A DNA stretch of 64,000 nucleotides from Rugamonas apoptosis (lineage in GTDB: Bacteria; Pseudomonadota; Gammaproteobacteria; Burkholderiales; Burkholderiaceae_D), in assembly GCF_014042355.1 (NCBI RefSeq), contig NZ_JACEZU010000006.1, positions 186,001 to 250,000 on the forward strand. The letters run 5' to 3'. The notes beneath the pieces were generated by a model. The model was not told the DNA's origin. It saw only the letters and a list, made by a program, of their open reading frames with translations, and did not search any database. The translations under genes were made by a program, and so were the position numbers. Numbering within the stretch: the stretch's first letter is position 1; each line of letters opens with the position of its first letter. Of this stretch, positions 9,635-18,175 are shown piece by piece.

Positions 9635-10285
9635 TCACGCATGGCCGGCCTCGGAGGTGAGCATGAGCGGATCGATGCCGAGCAGGCGCATGGCCGCCAC
9701 GTAGCGTTCCTCGATCGGCAGGTCGAACAGGATGTGGGTGTCGGCGCCCACGGTCAGCCAGCCGTTGCGGCTGATTTCCTCTTCCAGCTGGCCGGGGCTC
9801 CAGCCCGCGTAGCCGATCGACACCAGCATGCGCTGCGGGCCGGTGCCGGCCGCCACTGCTTCCAGTACGTCGATCGAGGTGGTGAACGCCACTTCCTCCG
9901 TCACCGTCAGCGACGACGAGTAGCGCGCGCCCGGCGTGTGCAGCACGAAGCCGCGGTCGTCCTGCACCGGGCCGCCGAACATGATCGGTTCATCGATGTG
10001 GGCGCCAGGGCTGTCTTCCAGCTTCAGGTCGATGCGGTCGAACAGCACCTGCATCGTCATGTCGGTGGGCTTGTTGATGACCACGCCCAGCACGCCGTTC
10101 TCGTTGTGCTCGCACACGTAGACCACGGTACCACCGAAGATGGGGTCTTCCATGGCCGGCATGGCAATAAGGAAATGATTCGCCAGGTTCAGCGCGGCGC
10201 TGGCGCCGGCCTGGGCCAGCGGATCGGTCGATTCTTGTATCATGCCAGGCAAAGCCAGAGTCTTGCCAATTTTGCTTTTCTTCAT
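9635..10285 (-). CDS. yqgE: YqgE/AlgH family protein
   Basis: This is a 216-residue member of the UPF0301 (YqgE/AlgH) family, whose biochemical role is not established. Family landmarks are LANHFLIAMPAMEDPIFGGTVVYVCEHNENGVLGVVINKP, covering roughly residues 34-73, and MFGGPVQDDRGFVLH. It appears to be the first gene of the yqgE-ruvX-pyrR-pyrB-pyrX cluster, with a 39-nt gap to ruvX. An N-terminal extension of about 30 residues (MKKSKIGKTLALPGM...) is present relative to shorter family members; the internal Met at residue 15 is an alternative start. Confidence 0.92.
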   Translation of the reverse strand: MKKSKIGKTLALPGMIQESTDPLAQAGASAALNLANHFLIAMPAMEDPIFGGTVVYVCEHNENGVLGVVINKPTDMTMQVLFDRIDLKLEDSPGAHIDEPIMFGGPVQDDRGFVLHTPGARYSSSLTVTEEVAFTTSIDVLEAVAAGTGPQRMLVSIGYAGWSPGQLEEEISRNGWLTVGADTHILFDLPIEERYVAAMRLLGIDPLMLTSEAGHA

Positions 10286-10403
10286 ACGCGGTGCTCTCTC
10301 TGCTGGGCTGCTTGCTGATCATTCAACGCGGTGTTTTGCTGTCATTTTTGCAGTGAATCTTGCTGTACTATTCGCACGGATAGCGGATTTGCCTGCTTAG
10401 AAG

Positions 10404-10432
10404 TTGACTTCCAAGTGTCAGATAGCGATAGT
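10404..10432 (+). promoter_or_regulatory. possible sigma-70 promoter for phrB
   Basis: TTGACT (10404-10409), a 17-bp spacer and GATAGT (10427-10432) lie about 100 nt upstream of the photolyase start. The -35 is good and the -10 weak. The rest of the roughly 245-bp divergent gap with yqgE shows nothing else recognisable. Confidence 0.35.
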
Positions 10433-10530
10433 TTACACTGAATTGCCGCCGCAGCCATCCCTGGCTACTTTCCCCGTGCAGTATCTTGATGGTGGACACA
10501 AAACAGCAGCCGCCACATTGCCTTCCCGAC

Positions 10531-11994
10531 ATGCCTATGCCACCACCGTCCGCCCTGGTCTGGTTCCGCCGCGATCTGCGCAGCTTCGACCACGCCGCCC
10601 TGTCCCGCGCGCTGCAGGCGCATGAGCGCGTCTATTGTGTTTTTGTCTACGATAGCACCATCCTCGACGTCCTGCCCCGCAGCGACCGCCGGGTCGATTT
10701 CATCCATGCCAGCGTGGCGGAACTGGCGGCCGAGCTGGAACGGCTGGGCGGCCACCTGATCGCCCTGCATGGCGACCCGGCCGTGGCGATTCCGCAACTG
10801 GCGGCGCAACTGAACGCCACCGACGTCTATTGCAACCACGATTATGAGCCGCAAGCCATCGCCCGCGACGCCACCGTGGCCGCCACGCTGGCCGGCGCCG
10901 GGCGCAGCCTGCACAGCGGCAAGGACCAGGTCATCTTCGAACGCGATGAAGTGCTGTCCCAGGCGCGCACCCCGTTTTCCGTCTACACGCCGTACAAGAA
11001 CGCCTGGCTCAAACGGCTGCGGGAGGAGCCGGGCGCGCTGGCGCCCTACCCGGTCGATGGGCTGGCGGCGCGGCTGGCGCCCGGCAGCTCCCGTCTGCCG
11101 ACGCTGGAACATTTGGGTTTCACACCCAGCAACCTGGCCGCCCTGGCCATCCCCACCGGCATGAGCGGCGCGGCGCGGCTGTTCGAGGACTTCCTGCCAC
11201 GGCTGGCTAACTACGGCGCGGCACGCGATTTCCCGGCCATCAAAGGGCCGTCGTATTTATCGCTGCACCTGCGCTTTGGCACGCTGTCGATCCGCCATCT
11301 GGTGCGTACCGTATGGGAGTTGATGGCGCGCGGCGCCGGCGGCGAGGGCGCCGCCGTGTGGCTGGCGGAGCTGATCTGGCGCGAGTTCTACGCCATGATC
11401 CTGGTTCACCATCCACATGTGACGACGCGGTCCTTCAAGCCGGCCTACGACGCCATCGTCTGGGAGACAGGACCGCAGGCCGACGCCGCGTTCGACGCCT
11501 GGTGCGCCGGCCGCACCGGCTATCCGCTGGTGGACGCGGCCATGGCGCAGCTGAACCAGACCGGCTACATGCACAACCGGCTGCGCATGGTGACGGCCTG
11601 CTTCCTGATCAAGGACCTGGGGATAGACTGGCGCCGCGGCGAAGCCTGGTTCGCGCTGCACTTGAACGACTTCGACCTGGCATCCAACAACGGCGGCTGG
11701 CAGTGGGCTTCCTCGTCCGGCTGCGATGCCCAGCCTTACTTCCGCATTTTCAATCCCGTCACGCAATCGGAGAAGTTCGACCCGGCCGGGCGCTTCATCC
11801 GGCGCTACCTGCCGCAACTGGACGCGCTCGACGAGAAGGAAATCCATGCGCCGTGGCTGCTGCCGCCCCTGCTGCTGGCGCAAAAAGGCATCACGCTGGG
11901 ACGCGACTACCCGGCGCCACTGGTGCGGCACGACGCGGCGCGCGAGCGTACGCTGGCGCGCTACGCCGTGGTCAAGACGCCGGCCGGACGCTGA
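10531..11994 (+). CDS. phrB: deoxyribodipyrimidine photolyase
   Basis: This flavoprotein uses blue light to split cyclobutane pyrimidine dimers in DNA. The start chosen (MPMPPPSALVWFRRDLRSFDHAAL) puts the photolyase motif WFRRDLR within the first 20 residues; an in-frame ATG 15 codons earlier is less likely. The C-terminal FAD and DNA-binding region is intact, with LAELIWREFYAMIL, RTGYPLVDAAM, MHNRLRMV and NGGWQWASSSGCDAQPYFRI. The length of 487 residues fits class I CPD photolyases. The N-terminal domain should bind an antenna cofactor, but the type cannot be told. It is a single gene, convergent with chpA. Confidence 0.95.
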   Translation: MPMPPPSALVWFRRDLRSFDHAALSRALQAHERVYCVFVYDSTILDVLPRSDRRVDFIHASVAELAAELERLGGHLIALHGDPAVAIPQLAAQLNATDVYCNHDYEPQAIARDATVAATLAGAGRSLHSGKDQVIFERDEVLSQARTPFSVYTPYKNAWLKRLREEPGALAPYPVDGLAARLAPGSSRLPTLEHLGFTPSNLAALAIPTGMSGAARLFEDFLPRLANYGAARDFPAIKGPSYLSLHLRFGTLSIRHLVRTVWELMARGAGGEGAAVWLAELIWREFYAMILVHHPHVTTRSFKPAYDAIVWETGPQADAAFDAWCAGRTGYPLVDAAMAQLNQTGYMHNRLRMVTACFLIKDLGIDWRRGEAWFALHLNDFDLASNNGGWQWASSSGCDAQPYFRIFNPVTQSEKFDPAGRFIRRYLPQLDALDEKEIHAPWLLPPLLLAQKGITLGRDYPAPLVRHDAARERTLARYAVVKTPAGR

Positions 11995-12019
11995 CCGCCA
12001 GCGGCGGCCGGTCCGGCCA

Positions 12020-15000
12020 TCAGGATTGCAGCAGGCCGGCGATGGCGTCCAGCAGTACCGGTTCCTGGAACGGCTTGCCGAAGTAAGCGTTCACGCCTAA
12101 TTGCAAGGCATAGTTGCGGTGCTTGTCGGCGCTGCGCGAGGTGATCATGATGATGGGGATGGCGTGCGTGCGCTCGTCGCCGCGCACGTTGCGGGTCAGG
12201 TCGAAGCCATCCATGCGCGGCATCTCGATATCGACCAGCATCAGGTCCGGCACCTGGCCCTGCAACTGCTCCAGCGCATCCACGCCATCTTTGGCCAGCA
12301 TCACAAGGTAGCCTTCGCGCTCCAGCAGGCGCTGGGTCACGCGCCGCACCGTCATCGAATCGTCCACCACCATGATGACTTTTTCCCGCGCCATCGGCAC
12401 GCCCACAACCGGCGCCGCCTGGCGCGCGCGCGCCGCCGGCTGGTGCGCCAGGTGCTGCGCCATGGCCACCGGGTTGAGGATCAGGACGATCTCGCCCGAA
12501 CCCAGCACCGTGGCGCCGGCGATACCGGGCATGCGCGACAGTTGCGGCCCGATGTTCTTGATCACCACCTCGCGGTTGCCCAGCACTTCATCGACCTGCA
12601 CGGCCAGCCGCTCGTTGCCGTTCTTGAGCAGCATCACGGGGCTGGAACGGGGCACGGGCGGACGGGCCGCCACTTCGCCCAGTAACTCGGGCAGGTAATG
12701 CAGCGCGGCCTGCTGGCCCAGCATCGTGACATGGCCATGGCGGTAGGCTTCGGCCAGCGGCGCTTCCTTCATCTGCAGCACCTGTTCGACCAGGATGGAC
12801 GGCATGGCGTAGGTCCGCCCGCCCGCGCCCAGCAGCACCACCTGGGTCACGGCCAATGTCAACGGCAGGCGGATGGTGAAGCGGGCGCCCTTGCCCCGCT
12901 CACTGACGGTATCCACCCGGCCGCCCAACGCCTGGGCTTCGGAACGCACGATGTCCATGCCCACGCCGCGCCCGGCCAGTTCGGTCAGCGCATCGGCCGT
13001 GGAGAAGCCCGGCTCGAAGATCAGTTCCATGGCCTGGGCGTCGCTTACGTCCTCGTCCTCGCCCAGCAGGCCATTGCCGCGGGCCTTGGCGCGGATGCGC
13101 TCCAGGTCCAGCCCGGCGCCGTCGTCGGAGAAGGCGATCACCACTTCATTGCCTTCCTGCGTCACCTGCACCAGCAGTTCACCCGTCTCGTTCTTGCCGG
13201 CGGCCGTGCGCGCGGCGCGCGGTTCGACGCCGTGCGCGATGGCGTTGCGCAGCAAGTGTTCGAATGGCGCGGCCATGCGTTCCAGCACGCTGCGGTCGAT
13301 TTCCACCGTGCCGCCACGAATGTCGAGGTTGACCCGCTTGTCCACTTCCTTGGCGCTCTGGCGCGCCACCCGGAACAGGCGCTCGGAAATGCTGGCGAAG
13401 GGCACCATGCGCACCCGCATCAGGTCGCGCTGCAGGTCGCGCGTCTGGCGTGCCTGCTGGCTCAAATCGTCGCTGGCGTTGTCCACGCTGCGGGTCAGGC
13501 TGTCGTGGAACGAGGCCACGTCGTTGACGCTTTCGGCCATCATGCGCGTCAGTTCCTGCAGGCGCGTGAAGCGGTCGAATTCCAGCGGATCGAATTCGCG
13601 CTCGCTGGAGATTGACATGCGCGAGGCGATCTGGGATTCGGCCTGCATCTCCACCTCGCGCAACTGGCGCCGCAGGCGGGTGAGGTTTTCCGAAAATTCA
13701 AACAGCGAGGAGCGCAGCGTGCCGACCTCGTTTTCCAGCTTGGAGCGCGAGATCGACACTTCGCCAGCCTGGTTGACCAGCCGGTCCAGGATGTCGGCCC
13801 GTACCCGCACCAGCGGTGACTTGGCGGCCTGCGTTTCCTCGTCGACGCCGGTGGGCGCAGCGGGCAATGCGGGCGCCAGCGGCGCGGCCGGCGTGGCCGA
13901 GGCGCCCTCCAGTGCGCTGCCTGGCTGCGCCGCCGACGCGGCCACCGTTTCAGTCACGGCTGAAGTCTGCCCTGGCGCCGCCGGGGCAACGGCAGCCGCC
14001 ACGGCGGCCGCTTCCTGCCACGCGGCTGGATTTTGCAACTGCTCGAACAGCAGCAGCGCATGGTCGTAATGGGCCAGCAATTCCTCGAACGCATGGGGCG
14101 ATGCCGAACCGGCGTGCACCATGTTTTCGATGTGGGTTTCGATTTCGTGCGCGTGCTGGCCCAGGCGCATGGCGCCGGCCATACGTGCGCTGCCCTTGAC
14201 CGTGTGCAGCACACGCAGCAGATTCTTGGCGTGGCTGGTGTCGGCCGGCGCATGCTGCCAGGCGCGCAGCGACTGGCCCACCTGCGGCAGCAGATCGGCG
14301 CCCTCCTCCAGGAACACGGGCAGCAAGTCGGGGTCCAGCTCGTCGTGGAACACGGCCGGCGCGGCGGCCAGCAATTGCGGTTCGGCCGGCGCCAACGCGA
14401 TGACTTCCGCTTCCGCTTCCGGTTCCGGTTCCGGTTCCGCTTCCGGTTCCAGCGCGGGTTCCACTGCCGTCACTGCCGACGCCGATTGCGCTTCCTGTTG
14501 CGCGTCCTGTTCCGCTTCCTGTTCCGCTACCGTTTCCGCTTCCTGCGCCGGCGCATCCGGCGGTGCGGCCGACAGCAATGCCACTTGCGACTCGGCTTGC
14601 GCCGCCATCGCCATCTCGGCCGCTTCCGCTTCGGCCGCCACACCGGCCAGCGCTTCCGACGCCAGCGCGATGTCGTCCTCGCGCGGCGACACTGGCGCGG
14701 CGACCTGTTCGGATAGGGCCTCGCCCACTTGGGGTGGCGCCATTTGTGTCAGTGGCGGCTCGGCGAACGTGTCGTCGAAGGCGGCGTTGAACATGTCGTC
14801 GATATCGTCGGCCTGCGCCTCGTACTTCTTGCGCTTGGGCGCGGGCGGTTCGTCCGCTTCGGGAATGGTGCCGCTCAAGCCATCGTAGGCGTCGCGGAAC
14901 AGTTGGTCCAGCGGCGGTTCATGCGCTTCCTGATCGGCTGCCCGCTCCGGCGACTGGCCGCCACCACCGGCCCTGGCCGGGGCCGTGACGGCGATATTGT

Positions 15001-18000
15001 CCAGCGTCTCGGCCAGCAGCGTATCAAGACGGGCCTCGATGGCGTCGCTGGCGGCCGGCGGCGTGGTGGCCAGCACTTCACGCAAATCATGCAGCGCCGT
15101 GATCAGCTCCGGCTGCGCAACGGGCATGTCGCCTTGCGCGAAACTTTGCAACATCTGGCGGATACGTTCGATCGTAAAGTCCAGCAGGTCGTGCTGCACC
15201 TGGTCCAGGTGCGCGGCCGGCGGCTGCAGCGACTGCAGCGTCATTTCCAGCGCGTGCGCCAGTTCGCGCAACACGCTGAAGCCGACCGTGCCGGAGGTGC
15301 CCGTCAAGGTGTGGGCGGCGTGCAGCGCGTCCGGCGACACGGGACGGCGTGGCTCGTGGCGCCATTCGCCAAAGTCGCGCGCCAGCAGGCGCACCAGTTC
15401 GTCCGTCTCGGCCAGGTAGATGTTGTACAGCGGCAGAGGAATATCGAGCCCGCCGATGTGCTTGATGTTGTCGTCCGGCGCCACCTGCGGCGCGGCGACG
15501 GTGGGGAATTCGATCACGTTGCCGGACACGGAAGGCCGGCGTGGCGCGCTGGCGGCCTCGCTGGCCCGCTTCGCTTCGGCCTCCGCCGCAGCGGCCGTCG
15601 CCGCAGTCGCCGCATGCGCTTCCGTCTCGGCCACGGCGGCTGCCTGGATGGCCGCTTCGGCCGCCGCGTCAGCCGCTTGCGCCGCCGCCGCTTCCGCCGC
15701 TTGCTCCATGTGCGCCTGCTCGACGTGCGCATCCGACACCAGGGCGGCAGCCGCCTGCTCCCGCGCCGCCGTGTCGTCAGCCAGTTCCGCCGCTTCGATT
15801 TCCTCCGCGAAGCCGGCCGCTTCCGCCACGGCCGCGAATTCCAGCGCTTCCATCGAATCGTCCGCACGCGCGGCGCCGTGCACTTCATGCATTGCCGGCG
15901 CAGTAGCTTGCGGCTCCGGCTCGCCACCCTCGCGCAGGCGATCAGCGGCGGCGATCAGCGCTTCCCCGCCACCGGACGGCATGGCGCCACCGGCCAGTTG
16001 TTCGACCCACGCGCCCAGTTCGCGCGCGGCCCGCTCCAGCAGTTCGAACAGGGGCGCACTGGCCGGCCGCAGTTCGGCCAGCCACACGTTCATCACCTTC
16101 TCGATGCTGTGCGCGGCGTCGGCGAAGCGGTTCAGGCCCACCATGCGGCCACTGCCCTTGAGCGTGTGGAAGCTGCGCCGCAGCATGGTCAGGTTGTCCA
16201 GCGTGCCGGCTTCGGTGCGCGGCAGCGCCAGCGTGGTGCCGACGAACTGCAGCACTTCCTGCGCTTCGGCGATGAAGATCTCCAGCAGTTCCGCCTCCAC
16301 GGCGGCCTCGCTCGAAGGCGGCGGCGCTTCGGCCACCGGCAACGGCGGCGGCGCCGGCGGCGGCATCTCCTCATCGAGCACGGGGATCGACTCGGCCGCC
16401 GCCATCTTGCGGAACGGGACGGCGCGGAACGTGCCATGCTCGGCGTCGAAGGTGAAGCGTTCGCGCGCACCGGCCGGGTTCTGGGCCAGCATGTCGACGA
16501 AGAAGCCGAGCGCGCCCACGTTCTGGGCGATATCGTCCAGCGCCTTGGGTTCCTGGGCCGGATCGCCCGTGCCATCGGCCAGCGCGGCGATCGCGTGCTG
16601 CACCTGGCCGGCCGCTTCCATCGCGTCATCCTGGTCGAGGATGGACAGCGCGCCGTGCAGCTGGTGCATCACGCCCACCAGTTCCTTCAGGTGCGGGCGT
16701 TTGGACGCATCGACGTAGTAATCGTCGAGCACCTTTTCCACCTGGCGCAGGCCGGTCTTCATTTCCATCGCCAGCGCCACCACCGTGTCGTCCTGCTGCA
16801 TCTGGCGCGCCAGGCCGCCCTGCCACTGGGCCGGCGCGGGCGGCACGTGACCCGATACCAGCGCCTGCAGGCGCGCGGCGATGGTGTCGGCGTGGGCCGC
16901 GAAATCGCCCGTCAGGTGACGGATCTGCTGCAAGCCGTGTTCGGCGAACAGCAGCGCGGTGGTGATCTCCAGCGCCAGTTCCTCGCTGCGGCCCACCGTG
17001 ACAGCCTTGGCGGCCACTTCGGCCAGCTGGCGCAGCAGCATGCCCAGCGCGGGCAGGTTCAGGGCCGGGCACTCATCGGCCACCTGCTGCAGCGCGCGGC
17101 CGAAGGCGGCGTCCAGCGTGGGATCGAGTTCGGCGCTGGCCAGCCGGTCCCAGCACCCCTTGGCTTGCGTCATGGCGGCCTTGGCCCGCTCCAGCGCGGC
17201 CGCGTCGACCTGGCCGTAACGAGGCGTTTCGTAATCGGCCGGCACCAGGCCGTCGAGCATGAAGATGCGGCGCAGGCGCTGCGCCAGCGGCGGCGCGCCG
17301 GCCGCGTCCTGGGCGGCGATGAAGAACAGCGCGTCGCGCAACATGGCTTCCGGCTGCGCCGACTCACCCTGGCTCAGGCGGCGGATCTGCTGGTTGATCA
17401 GGCCGAACAACTGCTTGACGGGCACGCCGCCGGGCTGCTGGCCATCGGCCACCAGTTCCGCGAAGCTTTGCATGGCCAGCCAGAAGGCGCGGGCCCGCGC
17501 ATCGTGCTGGGCGTCGGCCACCAGCGCCACCGTGTCGCGCAGGGTGGCCGCGTGCTCGCGCTGGGCCGCCGGGTCGGCGCTTTTCATGTAGGCCAGCAGC
17601 GCTTTTTCGTAGCGCTGGCGCCAGGCCGGGTAATCGGCCGGTGGCACCGTGGCCGCCAGCGGCATGGCCGGCTGGTGCGACAAATCAGGGAAGAACAGGT
17701 CGGCCGGGTGCACCCGCTCGGCGCCCACCATGCGCAGCAGGTCGCGGTAGTACGGATACAGCCGCAGCGGCTGCGACGGCGCCCCTTCCAATAACTCCTC
17801 CAGGTATTCCACCAGCGCCTGGTACAGCCGCGCCACCGCTTCCACATGGTCGGGACTGCACTTGAGGGCGCCGTCCTTGAAGCGCTCCAATACCACCTCG
17901 GCCAGGGCCGTCAAACGTGCCACGCCGTCGATGTCGACCATCTGCAGCGCGCCGTGCGCCTGGTGCAGGTGGGACTTGGCGTGCTGCAGCTGGATCGCCT

Positions 18001-18142
18001 GGTCTTCCGCCGCCCGCCCCCCCGCCTCGAACAGGGCGGTCCGGGAACGCGCCAGCGCCTCGCGGATTTCCACCATGACCCAGGACAGGGGACCGGTATC
18101 GAGTTGCGCCATCGCTGGATGCGGAAAATCAGTCATGCTCAT
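12020..18142 (-). CDS. chpA: ChpA/PilL-type hybrid chemotaxis kinase of type IV pili
   Basis: This 2040-residue CheA-like histidine kinase controls pilus motility and, in relatives, cAMP signalling. From the N-terminus there are two degenerate Hpt-like regions (His60 in HQAHG, His493 in HQLHG), then three canonical Hpt domains: His659 in HTLKGSGRM, His944 in HTLTGTSGT and His1313 in HTVKGSARM. A dimerisation region follows near 1443-1600, then an HATPase with N-box HLLRNAIAHG (1629-1638), DDGAGLD and GRGVGMDIV, a CheW domain (about 1762-1900) and a C-terminal receiver (Asp1971 phosphoacceptor, Lys2023). Ala/Glu-rich linkers span about 745-865 and 1140-1260. It is the last gene of pilG-pilH-pilI-pilJ-chpA, 33 nt after pilJ. 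Confidence 0.95.
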   Translation of the reverse strand: MSMTDFPHPAMAQLDTGPLSWVMVEIREALARSRTALFEAGGRAAEDQAIQLQHAKSHLHQAHGALQMVDIDGVARLTALAEVVLERFKDGALKCSPDHVEAVARLYQALVEYLEELLEGAPSQPLRLYPYYRDLLRMVGAERVHPADLFFPDLSHQPAMPLAATVPPADYPAWRQRYEKALLAYMKSADPAAQREHAATLRDTVALVADAQHDARARAFWLAMQSFAELVADGQQPGGVPVKQLFGLINQQIRRLSQGESAQPEAMLRDALFFIAAQDAAGAPPLAQRLRRIFMLDGLVPADYETPRYGQVDAAALERAKAAMTQAKGCWDRLASAELDPTLDAAFGRALQQVADECPALNLPALGMLLRQLAEVAAKAVTVGRSEELALEITTALLFAEHGLQQIRHLTGDFAAHADTIAARLQALVSGHVPPAPAQWQGGLARQMQQDDTVVALAMEMKTGLRQVEKVLDDYYVDASKRPHLKELVGVMHQLHGALSILDQDDAMEAAGQVQHAIAALADGTGDPAQEPKALDDIAQNVGALGFFVDMLAQNPAGARERFTFDAEHGTFRAVPFRKMAAAESIPVLDEEMPPPAPPPLPVAEAPPPSSEAAVEAELLEIFIAEAQEVLQFVGTTLALPRTEAGTLDNLTMLRRSFHTLKGSGRMVGLNRFADAAHSIEKVMNVWLAELRPASAPLFELLERAARELGAWVEQLAGGAMPSGGGEALIAAADRLREGGEPEPQATAPAMHEVHGAARADDSMEALEFAAVAEAAGFAEEIEAAELADDTAAREQAAAALVSDAHVEQAHMEQAAEAAAAQAADAAAEAAIQAAAVAETEAHAATAATAAAAEAEAKRASEAASAPRRPSVSGNVIEFPTVAAPQVAPDDNIKHIGGLDIPLPLYNIYLAETDELVRLLARDFGEWRHEPRRPVSPDALHAAHTLTGTSGTVGFSVLRELAHALEMTLQSLQPPAAHLDQVQHDLLDFTIERIRQMLQSFAQGDMPVAQPELITALHDLREVLATTPPAASDAIEARLDTLLAETLDNIAVTAPARAGGGGQSPERAADQEAHEPPLDQLFRDAYDGLSGTIPEADEPPAPKRKKYEAQADDIDDMFNAAFDDTFAEPPLTQMAPPQVGEALSEQVAAPVSPREDDIALASEALAGVAAEAEAAEMAMAAQAESQVALLSAAPPDAPAQEAETVAEQEAEQDAQQEAQSASAVTAVEPALEPEAEPEPEPEAEAEVIALAPAEPQLLAAAPAVFHDELDPDLLPVFLEEGADLLPQVGQSLRAWQHAPADTSHAKNLLRVLHTVKGSARMAGAMRLGQHAHEIETHIENMVHAGSASPHAFEELLAHYDHALLLFEQLQNPAAWQEAAAVAAAVAPAAPGQTSAVTETVAASAAQPGSALEGASATPAAPLAPALPAAPTGVDEETQAAKSPLVRVRADILDRLVNQAGEVSISRSKLENEVGTLRSSLFEFSENLTRLRRQLREVEMQAESQIASRMSISSEREFDPLEFDRFTRLQELTRMMAESVNDVASFHDSLTRSVDNASDDLSQQARQTRDLQRDLMRVRMVPFASISERLFRVARQSAKEVDKRVNLDIRGGTVEIDRSVLERMAAPFEHLLRNAIAHGVEPRAARTAAGKNETGELLVQVTQEGNEVVIAFSDDGAGLDLERIRAKARGNGLLGEDEDVSDAQAMELIFEPGFSTADALTELAGRGVGMDIVRSEAQALGGRVDTVSERGKGARFTIRLPLTLAVTQVVLLGAGGRTYAMPSILVEQVLQMKEAPLAEAYRHGHVTMLGQQAALHYLPELLGEVAARPPVPRSSPVMLLKNGNERLAVQVDEVLGNREVVIKNIGPQLSRMPGIAGATVLGSGEIVLILNPVAMAQHLAHQPAARARQAAPVVGVPMAREKVIMVVDDSMTVRRVTQRLLEREGYLVMLAKDGVDALEQLQGQVPDLMLVDIEMPRMDGFDLTRNVRGDERTHAIPIIMITSRSADKHRNYALQLGVNAYFGKPFQEPVLLDAIAGLLQS
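14405..14450. repeat. hexanucleotide tandem repeat inside chpA
   Basis: Almost eight copies of TTCCGS (S = C or G) encode the Glu-Pro/Glu-Ala run at about residues 1231-1246 of ChpA. The 6-bp unit keeps the frame, so slippage would change linker length without breaking the gene. Confidence 0.85.
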
Positions 18143-18175
18143 ATTGCCAAGGCCTTTCTAGGGAGCGCGCCAGCG

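Noticed and set aside
14729..17794. A 1021-codon plus-strand open frame opposite chpA
   Set aside because: It is an Arg/Gly/His-rich shadow produced by strong third-position GC bias on the minus strand; the minus frame encodes clear Hpt domains.
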